From contig NCBV01000012.1 of NCBI GenBank assembly GCA_002279355.1, positions 116,224 to 180,223 on the forward strand: a stretch of 64,000 nucleotides of DNA. Direction: 5' to 3'. Source of the DNA: Acidiphilium sp. 37-60-79 (GTDB lineage Bacteria > Pseudomonadota > Alphaproteobacteria > Acetobacterales > Acetobacteraceae). The translations under genes and the position numbers were made by a program. Below the pieces are notes generated by a model. That model saw nothing but the letters and a program-made list of their open reading frames with translations. It was not told the origin of the DNA and searched no databases. Shown here one piece after another: positions 35,538-45,024 of this stretch. Every line of letters starts with the position of its first letter. The first letter of the stretch is position 1.

Positions 35538-36475
35538 TCGCCAGCCGCGGAGCGGGCGGCAAGATTTTGATGGGCGCGTTGGGCCGGAAGGCTGGCGAGC
35601 GATTTTACCGGCTTCGGCGCAGCGGCGGGCAGGGCTGCAATGATCGAAACGCCGACCGAGGCGAGATAGGGCAGGGACTGGGTGAACAGCACCGCGCACC
35701 AGAGCTTGGTTTCCGGTGTTGCCCAATGATGGCTGAAGCCCACGCCGAGCAAAGCGGCCCAGGTGAGAGCCAGCAGCACGAGTTCTTCGCGCGCCATCAC
35801 CAAGCCTTGCACGAGCGCGGGCGCATCCTTCATTTTCGGCGTGCGCAGGAACGGCAGTGATTTGGTGAACAAGCCTTTCCACACGGCTTTGCCAATCGCG
35901 TGTGACAAAGCAAGGCCAGTGACCGCCGCGCCGACCCGGTCAGCCCATGAGCAGCGCACCCGTGCGCCATAGAGCGCCATGATTTGCACGATCTTGAAGC
36001 CGAACAGGCCGATTGAGGGCAGCATGAACAGGATGATCGGAAACTCAAAGCGCACCGGATCGATAATCAACGCCGCCGACCAAGCGAGGCCGAGCAACAG
36101 AAAGCCAAGGCCGAGCGCATCGCCGATCCAGGGCAGCCAGCCGGTGATGAAGTGCCAGCGTTGGCCGAGGGTGAGGCTGCGATCGAACGGCGAGAACAGG
36201 CTGCGCCAATGGGCACGGGTGATGCGCATCGCACCATAGGCCCAACGATAACGCTGCTTGCGGAAGGCGTTGAAATCATCGGGCATCACGCCACGACCAA
36301 AGCTGCGTTTGGAATAAACCGCCTGATAGCCGCGCTCGAACAGATTAATGCCCAGCTCACTATCCTCGGTGATGCACCATTCGGCCCAACCCCCTTCGGC
36401 GGTCAGCGCGTCCCGGCGGATCAGCGTCATGGTGCCGTGCTGGATGATCGCGTTACGCTCATTGCGATTGACCAT
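35534..36475 (-). pseudogene. C-terminal fragment of membrane glucan synthase (GT2)
   Basis: 313 residues from an internal ATG. It carries the second half of a GT2 domain (ERNAIIQHGTMTLIRRDAL, TEDSELGINLFERGYQ with the catalytic-base ED, and the QxxRW motif as KQRYRWAYGAMRI) plus about six membrane helices. It lacks the nucleotide-binding half, which is encoded by the preceding frame 36481-38220. The two read as one protein that has lost about 15 residues and a frame between DYRDNDGSL and IGMVNRNERN. Alone it should be inactive. Its TAG stop lies in a hairpin repeat. Confidence 0.82.
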
Positions 36476-36480
36476 GCCGA

Positions 36481-38220
36481 TTACAAAGAGCCGTCATTGT
36501 CGCGATAATCCTGCGGGCTCTGGGTGAAGCCAACTTTCGGATCATCGAAGGCCGGCGCCATGCTGCGCAGCCAGTCGGGATCAACGATATAGTCACTATC
36601 GAGCACGCCGATAATATCGGCATCCGGGCTGGTTTCGCGCAGCGCAAAATTGAGCGCACCAGCCTTGAAGCCCGGATATTTGCCGAGGGTGAAGAAGCGG
36701 AATTTCGGCCCCAACCGGGCGCAATGCTCGGCCACCGGCTCCCACACGCGCGGGTCGGTGGTGTTGTTATCGATCACCAGCACTTCGAAATTGCTGTAAT
36801 CAAGTGCTGCGAGCGCGTTCAAGGTGAGTTTCACCATCTCCGGCGGCTCATTGCAGATCGGCAGATGCAGCGAGACTTTCGGCAGGATCGCACCATGAGG
36901 CGCGGGCACCGGTTCGAAATGGCGCTTGCGCACCCGGCCGAACAAGGTTTCCACCAGCTCGAAACTATCGGCGATCAGCAGGAACAACAGTAAACCTTGG
37001 CCCGCAGCGAGCGTGCTCCACACCGCAGCGGCGGTCCAAGAGAGATAGGTCTCGCCCATCGTAAGCAGCAGCGCGCCGATGGCCGCGACGAAGCCTTGCA
37101 TGAGTGCGGCGAAAATCAGCTTGCCGTGCCACCGCAAATCCGGGCGGCGTGAGAGGAGCGCCATGCTGATCAGGAAAGCGAGCGCGATGCTGCCCGCAGC
37201 CCAGGCACCCCAGGCGCGATTCGGCGTGACCGGGCCGGTCAGCGACCATTTCGCCTGGCGGGCGAGCGACCATAGGCCCCAATAGCCTGCGGCGCGGCCC
37301 TCGAAGCTAGTTTTCCAAGGCTGGTCGAACGCTTCCATCACGAAATAATGCAAATGCTGCTGGCGGGCGACATTAAAGAACTGGCGCATGAACTGGGCTT
37401 GCAGCACCCGCGAGGCGCGCGCGCCGCCAATATCGATGCCATCGGACGGCCAGCCAATTTCACCAATCACGATCCGCTTGCCCGGATAAGCGCGCTGGAC
37501 CTGATGCAGCCGATGCAGCGCATAGGCCACGGCTTTGTCCTCCGGCACGCCCTCCCAATAAGGCAGCAAATGCACGGTGATGAAATCAACCGATTTCACC
37601 AAGGCCGGGTGATGCAGCCAGACATGCCAAGGCTCAGCGGTCGAGACCGGCACATGCACGCGGGTTTTCACATAACGGATGTCCGCAGCAAGCTGTGCGA
37701 CGGTTAAGTTGCGGCGGAGAATAACCTCGTTGCCAACCATCACCGCTTTGACATCGGGATTGGCATTGGCGACCTGCACCACCTTGGTCAATTCGCGCTG
37801 ATTGGCGCGCGGATGCTGATCGATCCAGGCGCCGAGCGTGACGTTCAAATGATAGGGGGCGGCCAGGGCGGGAATTTCGCCGAGATTATTCTGCACGGTG
37901 TAGGTGCGGATATTATGGGTTTTGGTCGCGACCAGTGCCAAGTCGGATTTGATTTGCGCAATGCTGGGATACACATTGCTTTGCGGGTTTTCGCCCGCAT
38001 GGAACGGCGAGAACGCGAAACCACCAATCTCGCCACTATAAGGCGGAATGTTGGTGACTGGCCGGTCGATCCACGCCCAGATGCCAAGCGCCACCGTCGC
38101 AGTGGCCAGAGCCGCGAGCCATGAACCAGCGCTCAGCCAGCCGGACCGGGTCCGAACCGGGACGGGGCCGGTGGTGAACCGGCGCGGAGAGAGTGGACGC
38201 AATTTGGCGTGATAGGTCAT
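36481..38220 (-). pseudogene. N-terminal fragment of GH17-like/GT2 glucan synthase
   Basis: 579 residues. Basic start and membrane helix (WLAALATATVALGIWAWI), then a GH17-like extracytoplasmic domain (about 60-315; FSPFHAGENPQSNVYPS, VMVGNEVILRRNLT, IGEIGWPSDG), several helices (335-430) and the first half of a GT2 domain with VSLHLPICNEPPEMV, VIDNNTTDP and GVLDSDYIVDP. It ends in TAA right after SPQDYRDNDGSL, inside the glycosyltransferase core; QxxRW is in the next frame. Fused GH17/GT2 proteins make or remodel beta-glucans in alphaproteobacteria. If the break is real, the activity is probably lost. Confidence 0.85.
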
Positions 38221-38388
38221 TATCTCGAAACCCAGCTGATGGCGGCGTGATCACCGCGCCGGACTGTATTGACGGTGCAGTGCGGCATCGGGTGGACCGG
38301 ATTGCGGCGGAACCATGGCAAAATCGCTGCATTCAAGGCAGGAGAAATCAGCTATACTGCTGGAGTAATGTTGGGTTTTTAGATCAAG

Positions 38389-39687
38389 ATGGTTCTACAA
38401 CTTATTCTGGATATTGGGCTTTTGGTCGGCTTGATTGTGCTGAATGCAGGCTTCGCCTTGGCCGAAATGGCCTTAGTTTCAGCGCGGCGGGCGGCTTTAG
38501 CCCTAATGGCCCGGCGCGGTGTGCCCGGGGCTGTGCGGGCGCGCGAGTTGGCCGAGGTGCCGGACCGGTTTTTGCCGACGGTCCAAATTGGCATCACCGT
38601 GATCAGCGTGATGGCTGGTGTGCTCGGCGGCGCGCGGCTCGCGGTGCTGCTGACGCCGGTACTGGCCAAAATTCCAGCGATTGCACCGGCGGCGGGAACC
38701 ATTGCGCTGGCCCTGACGGTGCTTGGCGTAACATTTCTGACCCTGGTATTTGGTGAGCTGGTGCCCAAGCAGCTCGCTCTCCGCCATGCCGAGCGAATCG
38801 CCTGCGTGGTGGCCTGGCCCCTCGATATCTTCGCCCGCGTGGCGGCCCCCTTGGTCTGGCTGCTCGGGATTACCTCGGCGCTGGTGTTGCGCGCCTTTGG
38901 CCCGCCCGGCGCCGATCGGCGGGCGGTGAGCGAGGAGGAACTCAAGGCGATCCTCGCCGAAGGCACGGAATCCGGCATGCTGGAATTCGAGGAGCGCGAC
39001 ATGATGGAGCGGATCATGCGCCTCGCGGATAAGCCAGTGCGCGCGATCATGACGCCGCGCCAAGATATCGCCTGGCTTGACCGTTCGGCACCGCGCAGTG
39101 CGGTCATTGCGGCGCTGAAAGCCGCTCCCCATTCGCGCTTTGTGGTCTGCGAGCGTGACATCGATAATGTCGTGGGGATTGTCCAGGCGAAGGATATTCT
39201 GGATCGAATGCTCGATGGCAAGGAGATTTCGCTATCGGCGGCGCTGCGCCAGCCCTTGGCGGTGCCCGATACAATCACCGCGCTCGATGCGTTGGAACGG
39301 CTCAAGGCCGATCCGATGGGGGCGGCGTTTGTGCTCGATGAATATGGCAGTTTCGAGGGGCTGATTACGGTTGGTGATTTGCTCGAAGCGATCGTGGGCG
39401 ATGCCGAGGATGCTTCCGATGCGCCCGAACAGCCGGGCGAGGGGCAGAGTTTGGAGTTGGACGGGCTGGAGCCGATTGATGATGTGGCGCATCGGTTGGG
39501 CTTGGAGCGATTGCCTGGCCAGGGGTCATATCACACGTTGGGCGGGTTTGTGCTGGCCTTGCTCAAGCGGGTCCCGCGCGCGGGCGACGTGATTGCCTTT
39601 GGCGGCTGGCGGTTTGAGGTGATGGCGATGAATGGTCGGCGTGTGGAGCGCGTGCGGATTATCCGCGATCCGGCGGTGGTGCTGTGA
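38389..39687 (+). CDS. CNNM/CBS/CorC-HlyC transporter family protein
   Basis: 432 residues: a DUF21/CNNM membrane domain (1-170; GLIVLNAGFALAEMALVSARRAAL, VFGELVPKQLALRHAE), a CBS pair (about 205-340; VRAIMTPRQDIAWLD, DEYGSFEGLITVGDLLEAI) and a C-terminal CorC_HlyC domain (YHTLGGFVLALLKRVPRAGD). The family takes part in magnesium/cobalt homeostasis; the name hemolysin is historical. TATACT at about 38351 may be its -10 box. The 3' end overlaps the convergent exporter by 29 bp. Confidence 0.88.
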   Translation: MVLQLILDIGLLVGLIVLNAGFALAEMALVSARRAALALMARRGVPGAVRARELAEVPDRFLPTVQIGITVISVMAGVLGGARLAVLLTPVLAKIPAIAPAAGTIALALTVLGVTFLTLVFGELVPKQLALRHAERIACVVAWPLDIFARVAAPLVWLLGITSALVLRAFGPPGADRRAVSEEELKAILAEGTESGMLEFEERDMMERIMRLADKPVRAIMTPRQDIAWLDRSAPRSAVIAALKAAPHSRFVVCERDIDNVVGIVQAKDILDRMLDGKEISLSAALRQPLAVPDTITALDALERLKADPMGAAFVLDEYGSFEGLITVGDLLEAIVGDAEDASDAPEQPGEGQSLELDGLEPIDDVAHRLGLERLPGQGSYHTLGGFVLALLKRVPRAGDVIAFGGWRFEVMAMNGRRVERVRIIRDPAVVL

Positions 39688-41134
39688 CCACCGCCGTGAC
39701 CGGCGCAGGCGGCGCGTGATGGCCGCTAATATCATCGCCAGCCTGAGGGGATAGCCGGGCGGAAATGGGCACCGCGATCGCGCCGATCAGGCTGACCAGG
39801 ATGAAGGCGATGGAAAAATCACTGACCGTGGGGCTGGCATGGCCGGTGATGGCGCTGGCGGCATCGAGCGTGCCGGCCGCGAGCGAAATACCCAAGGTGA
39901 GGGTGATTTGCTGGAAGGTCGCATAGAAGCTGGTGGCCGCAGACATGCGCGCGCGCGGCACATCGGCATAGGCGATGGTGTTGAGCGCGGTGAATTGCAG
40001 TGAGCGGAACACGCCCCCGAACAGCAGCGCCAGATCAATCCAGATGATCGGTGAGTCAGGGCGAAACGCGGCGCAGGCCAGGGTAAAAATTACCGAGAGT
40101 GCGCCAAAACCGACCATTGAGGCGCGAAACCCAAACCGGCGCAAAATGGGCTGCGCCAGCGGCTTCATCGCGATGGCGCCCACGGCGGCGACGAAGGTGA
40201 TGGTGCCACTTTTTGCCGCCGTATCGCCAAAGCCGAGTTGCAGCATCAGCGGCAGCAGAAAGGGAATCGCCCCCGCGAGAATGCGAAAGAAGCTGCCCGC
40301 GAGCGTGGAATTGGCAAAAGTATGGATGCGCAGCAGCGTCAGATCGAGCACCGGATGCGGATGATGGCGTGCATGGCGCCAATACGCATAGGCGGCGAGG
40401 CTACCAGCCACAAAACAGCCAAAACTCGCATCGAGCGGGATCAGACCGTTGCCGATGGTTTCAAAGCCGGTCATCAGCAGCGCCATCGCGCAGCCGCTCC
40501 AGAACAGGCCGAGCAGATCGAGTTTGCCCGCTTCCTCGGAGTCTTTGACCTCGGCGACGAACAGGCTGACCGCGATAATCCCGATAATGCCAATCGGCAC
40601 GTTGATGCCAAAGGTCCAACGCCAGGAAATATAGGTCACGATAAAGCCGCCCACGGGCGGGCCGATAATCGGGCCGATCAATGCAGGCATGGTGAACCAG
40701 GAGGTCGCGGCGATCATGTCGGCGCGTCGCACTGATTTGAGCAACAGTAATCGGCCGACCGGAACCATCATCGCGCCGCCAATTCCTTGCACGATGCGAG
40801 CGCCGATCAGCATTCCGAGCGAGTCGGCGAGCCCGCAAAACACCGACCCGATGGTGAAAATCAGGATCGCGGCGCGAAACACCGTGCGGCTGCCGAAGCG
40901 ATCAGCAAACCAGCCTGAGGCGGGGATGAAAATGGCGAGTGAGAGCAAATAAGAAGTAAGCGCCAAGCTCATATGGATCGGATCGGCGTGAAAACTTTTC
41001 GCCATCGCGGGCAGGGCGGTGGCAACGATCGTGCCGTCCAAATTCTGCATGAGCAAAGCGGTCGCCACGATCAGCGCGGTGACGCGCATGCGCCCGGTGC
41101 TTAGGCCCGACTCGTCAGGCTCGGCTTCGCTCAT
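39659..41134 (-). CDS. DHA2-family MFS multidrug exporter (EmrB/QacA-like)
   Basis: 491 residues, about fourteen membrane helices. QNLDGTIVATALPAMAKSF carries the motif near helix 1 (LDxTIVxxALP), and GWFADRFGSRTVFRAA is motif A; GARIVQGIGGAMMVPVGRLLLL is motif B-like, and GPIIGPPVGGFI motif C, typical of drug:proton antiporters. Substrate unknown. ATG 41134 (MSEAEPDES) was chosen over the longer frame to 41194. Confidence 0.87.
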   Translation of the reverse strand: MSEAEPDESGLSTGRMRVTALIVATALLMQNLDGTIVATALPAMAKSFHADPIHMSLALTSYLLSLAIFIPASGWFADRFGSRTVFRAAILIFTIGSVFCGLADSLGMLIGARIVQGIGGAMMVPVGRLLLLKSVRRADMIAATSWFTMPALIGPIIGPPVGGFIVTYISWRWTFGINVPIGIIGIIAVSLFVAEVKDSEEAGKLDLLGLFWSGCAMALLMTGFETIGNGLIPLDASFGCFVAGSLAAYAYWRHARHHPHPVLDLTLLRIHTFANSTLAGSFFRILAGAIPFLLPLMLQLGFGDTAAKSGTITFVAAVGAIAMKPLAQPILRRFGFRASMVGFGALSVIFTLACAAFRPDSPIIWIDLALLFGGVFRSLQFTALNTIAYADVPRARMSAATSFYATFQQITLTLGISLAAGTLDAASAITGHASPTVSDFSIAFILVSLIGAIAVPISARLSPQAGDDISGHHAPPAPVTAVVTAPPPDRG

Positions 41135-41219
41135 GATGCTGGTGCGCCTCCCATTCCTCGTATGATGGGGGCGAAAGCGGTGGCCGGAAACCACCGCTGC
41201 GTCATGGCTTCACTGCGCT

Positions 41220-41340
41220 CAGAGCATTATGCGCATGAGAGCAACATCCGATCAGATGGAACCATCTGGTCGGATAAAGTTGCTCGCCAAAACAATAAGC
41301 GACAGAATCGTCCGTGAGCCAATGCGAACGGATAATGCTT
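41220..41340. repeat. MITE-like element with terminal inverted repeats
   Basis: AGAGCATTAT at 41220 and ATAATGCTTT at 41332 are near-inverted ends. Inside, ATCCGATCAGATGG (41246-41259) pairs with 41262-41275 (one G-U), and AGCAAC/GTTGCT extend the stem. The element lies between the exporter start and hairpin-repeat copy 3. The rest of the gap 41135-41219 shows no gene. Confidence 0.6.
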
Positions 41341-41458
41341 TAGTGTCCCGATTCTGAAATCCGTTGGATTTCGGAATCAAAGTGGACACTTGAAAATTCA
41401 ATGATTTAATGTCCTGCCCCTGAAATTCATCTCATGAATTTCAGGGGCAGGACATTAG
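41340..41458 (+). repeat. Paired-hairpin repeat, copy 3 (full)
   Basis: Hairpin A 41340-41390, linker GAAAATTCAATGATTT, hairpin B with a perfect 24-bp stem (41407-41430/41434-41457, loop CTC). Compared with copy 1, stem B has A-T in place of G-C at one pair, so both arms changed together. TTAG is at both ends; the right end gives the TAA stop of the DUF2125 gene. Confidence 0.92.
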
Positions 41459-42603
41459 CGCGTTGCCGGCGCTGCGGGAGGCCAGTTGATTTCGGGCAGG
41501 GTCGCCGCCGGCTTGCCGTTGAGTGTGAGAGCGCGGTTTCTCAGCGCCAGTGCGATATCGAGTTTTTGATGCCCGTCCGGTCCCTTGACCATGAAAGGGG
41601 CGGCCGCCGCGGTGGCTCCCGCCAGGGCGTTGGCAAAGCGTGGCTGTGCGGTGCCGATCGCAGAGAGGAAAGCAGGGAGGCCGGTGGCGGTAACGGTGCC
41701 GGTGCCCTCGGGCTGCAGCGCCTGATCAAACTTGAACGCGCCGTGGAGATTGGCACCGAGCGGGCCGATGACGAGGCCCACCGCGAAAGTGCCATGGCCG
41801 CCATGGCTCGCCCAGGGGCGCAACCGGGCGCCAAGTTCGGCAAGTTGAGCGTTGAGTTGGGCGGTGGGATCAGAGGCGGGCATCGGCGGGGGCGTGCCCA
41901 AGCTGTCCAACGCCTGGCTGAAATCAGGACCAGTGAATTTGACCGCTATGGAATATTGGTTAATCCGCCCGTTGAAAGGCAAATGGACCAAGGTCACGAA
42001 CAGTGGCGACACCGCGATGTTGCTGAAGGTTTCACGAACACTCATGCTGGTTGCGTTCGCATCGGCCTTCGGGTTGAACGTCAGCTGCGCATCAAGGGCG
42101 CCAATCGTCATGATCGGAAAATGGCTGCTGGCGATGCTGACCCGCAGGTTACTGACATGGGCGGTTCCCCCGCGGAATGGGAATTTTGTCCGGCGCAGAA
42201 CGGCGTCGGGATCGAAGCGAAAATCATCCTTGATCACATCGGCATCGAGAGCGATTTCGTTGCCCTGTGCCGAGTGGATGGAAAAATGATGCGGTAACTC
42301 AACGTCACAGGTGAAAGGCGTCGTAATGTCGATATGGGCGCCGACCGTTGGGAAATCGATGGTTGGGCGCGCGCCCGGAGCCCCAGGCGGCGTCAGATCG
42401 AGGTTTGAGACACTCATACGCGCCACGAGCGGCGAATGACCCCGTTCAATCGCCCCATGGCTGACCGTCCAGCCAGCCTCGCGGAGTTTTGCCTCCTCAC
42501 GATGGAAGCCGACCACCAACTGGCTTTGCGCATACCACCAAAAACCAAGCCAAATCAGTACGAGCAGCAGGAGAAAAGGTAGGATTAAGCGCAGCGCACG
42601 CAT
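41455..42603 (-). CDS. DUF2125 envelope protein
   Basis: 382 residues from ATG 42603 (42618 is an alternative). A membrane anchor near the start (LRLILPFLLLLVLIWLGFWWYA) is followed by a long region matching DUF2125: GWTVSHGAIERGHSPLVARMSVSNLDL, then beta-rich sequence. DUF2125 proteins are common in alphaproteobacteria, predicted periplasmic and anchored; their function is unknown. The TAA stop is formed by the end of a hairpin repeat. Confidence 0.75.
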   Translation of the reverse strand: MRALRLILPFLLLLVLIWLGFWWYAQSQLVVGFHREEAKLREAGWTVSHGAIERGHSPLVARMSVSNLDLTPPGAPGARPTIDFPTVGAHIDITTPFTCDVELPHHFSIHSAQGNEIALDADVIKDDFRFDPDAVLRRTKFPFRGGTAHVSNLRVSIASSHFPIMTIGALDAQLTFNPKADANATSMSVRETFSNIAVSPLFVTLVHLPFNGRINQYSIAVKFTGPDFSQALDSLGTPPPMPASDPTAQLNAQLAELGARLRPWASHGGHGTFAVGLVIGPLGANLHGAFKFDQALQPEGTGTVTATGLPAFLSAIGTAQPRFANALAGATAAAAPFMVKGPDGHQKLDIALALRNRALTLNGKPAATLPEINWPPAAPATR

Positions 42604-42678
42604 CGGATATCCTCTCAAATCGTTGAGGTGCAGATTATCCTGGAAAGGGCGAGTGCTGCAAATCTGCCGCAGCGAGTC

Positions 42679-43989
42679 TCACCGCATGGCGAGGCTTTCG
42701 CGCGCGGGGGCGATGACGAAGCACGATAAATGACGCCGGGCGAGCAGGCTGCAGGTTTGTTTGGCGGCCATGCGGTCAAGCCCAGCGAGTTGGGCGCGCC
42801 ACATCCGCCTACCGCGCACAATCGCGGGCAGGATCAACACCCGGCCCCGATTACCGCGCAGGCGATGCACCGCCAGCGCTTCGCGGCGGGCGGCGGGGTA
42901 ATTGTCATAGGAGCCCACTTGGGCGATCCATTGACCACCCCGCACCGGGCGGGCCCGCAGCTTGCCCACATCCGCCACCCGCAGCACCGGTGCCATGGGG
43001 TGAACGGTGCGGGTCGCGATGTGCGTAATGACCGGCACCGCGCTCGCCTTATTGGCGGCCAGGGTCAGTGGCGCGGTCCCAGCGCCATCGGCGGCAAAAC
43101 CTTGATCGAGCAGTTGCGCCATGGTGGAATAGGCAACGCGCCAGGAATGGGCGTGCAATTCAACGCCGATCAACAAATGACCATTCCGCACGGCGGCGGT
43201 GACCAGATTGAACCGGGCCAAATTGGTGTAGCCGGTTTTCATGCCAATGGCGCCGGGATAACGCTTCAGCATCCCATCGATATTCGGAATCACCCGGCCT
43301 TCAAAGGTAAATTGCGGCACCGAAAACAAATAGCGGTATTGTGGGTAATCAAGGAGCAAGTGCCGCGCGAGAATCGCCATGTCATACGCATCGGTCACTT
43401 GGATGGGGTTGGGCAGGCCAGAAGGATTGGCGAATCGGGTGCGCCGCATGCCGAGTTGGTGGGCGCGCGCGGTCATCATACCGGCAAATCGGCTAATGCT
43501 GCCGCCGCCCAGATATTGGCCAAGGGCGGTCGCCGCATCATTGGCGGAGAGAGTCGTCATGCCAAGCACGGCTTGGTGCACCGTTACGGTTTGGCCAGGC
43601 ACCAGATCAAGCTTGACCGGTTGTACATGGGCTGCCGCCGCGCTGACCGGTAAGTCAGTGGCAAAACTTAGCCGATGCGTGCGCAAGGCCGCGAAGGCTA
43701 AATCGAGGGTCATCAGTTTGGACAGGCTTGCCGGGTAGCGCAGCGTATAGGGTTGGTTTTGCCCCAGAATACGCCCGGTATTGGCGTCCATCACAATCCA
43801 GCTCATGCCAGGACTAGTCGGTTCGCTCGTCGCGCCAGCCCGCGCAAATTGGGGCATCGCCAAGGCGGCGGATGCCGCGAGAATCAAGCCGAGCGCCCGA
43901 GAATTCAAGCGCACCCCGAGCGTTCGCATAGGCGATTTCGTCAGAAATCGTTGACAAAACGCCGAGAAACGCATGGCAGCCCCGTGCAT
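42679..43989 (-). CDS. D-alanyl-D-alanine carboxypeptidase with SPOR domain
   Basis: 436 residues. A long basic leader and signal helix (ALGLILAASAALAMPQFARA), then a PBP5-type serine peptidase: SxxK as PASLSKLMTLD, SxN as TLSANDAATAL, KTG as GMKTGYTNLARF. The C-terminal about 80 residues form a SPOR domain (GGQWIAQVGSYDNYPAARREAL ... SCFVIAP). It trims peptidoglycan pentapeptides; SPOR binds septal denuded glycan, so septal localisation is inferred. GGAG lies 6 bp before ATG 43989. Confidence 0.92.
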   Translation of the reverse strand: MHGAAMRFSAFCQRFLTKSPMRTLGVRLNSRALGLILAASAALAMPQFARAGATSEPTSPGMSWIVMDANTGRILGQNQPYTLRYPASLSKLMTLDLAFAALRTHRLSFATDLPVSAAAAHVQPVKLDLVPGQTVTVHQAVLGMTTLSANDAATALGQYLGGGSISRFAGMMTARAHQLGMRRTRFANPSGLPNPIQVTDAYDMAILARHLLLDYPQYRYLFSVPQFTFEGRVIPNIDGMLKRYPGAIGMKTGYTNLARFNLVTAAVRNGHLLIGVELHAHSWRVAYSTMAQLLDQGFAADGAGTAPLTLAANKASAVPVITHIATRTVHPMAPVLRVADVGKLRARPVRGGQWIAQVGSYDNYPAARREALAVHRLRGNRGRVLILPAIVRGRRMWRAQLAGLDRMAAKQTCSLLARRHLSCFVIAPARESLAMR

Positions 43990-44158
43990 GACAACTCCAG
44001 AATAAAAATTATGTCAGATCGGTGATAAAGCAGACGATTCGCGCTGTCTAGCCAAAAACGATGAATTAATCAGAAAACCAACATGTTACAGGAATATCTT
44101 CCGAAAATTGTCCGTTTTGATCGCGCCGTTTGTCCGATGATGACCGCTTAAGGTTGAT

Positions 44159-44171
44159 TGTGCGCTGCACA
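44159..44171. promoter_or_regulatory. Inverted repeat in the phasin upstream region
   Basis: TGTGCGCTGCACA is a 5-3-5 inverted repeat, about 257 bp before the phasin start. TTGACG (44180-44185) 17 bp before TAAACC is a weak promoter candidate. GC-rich repeats with TGC/GCA resemble sites reported for the polyhydroxyalkanoate regulator PhaR, but this is a guess. The gap 43990-44427 otherwise shows no convincing gene. Confidence 0.3.
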
Positions 44172-44427
44172 AAAAATACTTGACGCGCCGGTTTGGGCGG
44201 CTTAAACCAATTTTGCTGCACCGCACCATGACGGGTTCGCACGATCTGAAACGCTTTTGGCGCAGCGCGCCGGGGATTGTTGGTTGGATCACCGGACAAG
44301 GATTGGCGGTGTGTGGATTAACTGCTCGCGCTGCCATCGATCGGCGCGGTGCCTTTGATCCAACCACGACTGCCGGGCTGATCCGGACGACACTCATCAC
44401 ACTGGCTAAAAGCAGAGGAATAAACCG

Positions 44428-44925
44428 ATGACCACCAAAGGCAAAATTGTTGACGTGACCACCGAAACCACCAAGGGCTTCGAGGCGACCCTCGAATCCA
44501 TGAAGGAAAATATCGCGAAGGCAACCCACGGGTTTGAAGCCTCGCAGGCGAAAATGAAGGAACAGATGGCCAAAGCGATGAAGACCACTGAAGATTTCGT
44601 GGCGTTCAGCCAGGGCAATGTCGAGGCGATGATCAAAGCCTCGCAGATTTTCACCACCGGCATGCAGGATCTGAGCAAACATTTTGCTGCCAGCACCCAG
44701 GCCTCGGTTGAAGAGAGCATGGCGACCGCGAAGGCGCTTTCGGGCGTCAAGTCGGTCAAGGAAGCGGTTGAACTGCAAACCGGTTTCGCCCGCACCCTGG
44801 TCGAGAAAATGGTTGCCGAGACCAGCAAGCTTACCGATGCCTCGCTCAAAATCACCGAACAGGCGATTGCGCCGCTGACCGCACGGATGACCAAAGCGGT
44901 CGAGAACTTCAGCACGAAGATCTAA
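44428..44925 (+). CDS. Phasin family protein
   Basis: 165 residues, low in Cys/Trp, rich in Ala/Lys/Glu/Thr and wholly helical. Family signatures include FEATLESMKENIAKATHGFE, GNVEAMIKASQIFTTGMQDLSK and LSGVKSVKEAVELQTGFARTLVEKMVAETSKL. Phasins coat polyhydroxyalkanoate granules; some act as general stress or surface proteins. AGAGGA lies 10 bp upstream of ATG 44428. A strong terminator follows, so it is probably monocistronic and well expressed. No PHA synthase gene is in the window. Confidence 0.92.
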   Translation: MTTKGKIVDVTTETTKGFEATLESMKENIAKATHGFEASQAKMKEQMAKAMKTTEDFVAFSQGNVEAMIKASQIFTTGMQDLSKHFAASTQASVEESMATAKALSGVKSVKEAVELQTGFARTLVEKMVAETSKLTDASLKITEQAIAPLTARMTKAVENFSTKI

Positions 44926-44966
44926 TCCGCGTCATCTAACCGATTGACCCGGCGCACGCGCCGGGG

Positions 44967-45006
44967 CAAGGGGCGTTTTCCGGTAAAGCGGAAAGCGCCC
45001 CTTTTT
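44967..45006 (+). terminator. Rho-independent terminator after the phasin gene
   Basis: AAGGGGCGTTTTCC (44968-44981) pairs with GGAAAGCGCCCCTT (44990-45003) with one mismatch, then a T-run to 45006. It lies inside the longest open frame of the next gene, which shows that gene must start later. Confidence 0.92.
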
Positions 45007-45024
45007 GCATGGATGAGGCAATTG

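Noticed and set aside
35513..35860. Open frames at 35513 and 41434 that both begin MNFRGRTL
   Set aside because: The shared start is just hairpin B of the dispersed repeat read in frame; the rest is antisense to real genes.
44180..44431. 83-residue open frame upstream of the phasin gene
   Set aside because: No ribosome site, no recognisable features, and it overlaps the probable phasin promoter and start.
44944..45024. Upstream start for the large glycosyltransferase
   Set aside because: This stretch is the phasin terminator hairpin and T-run; the translated residues are basic and unlike the family.
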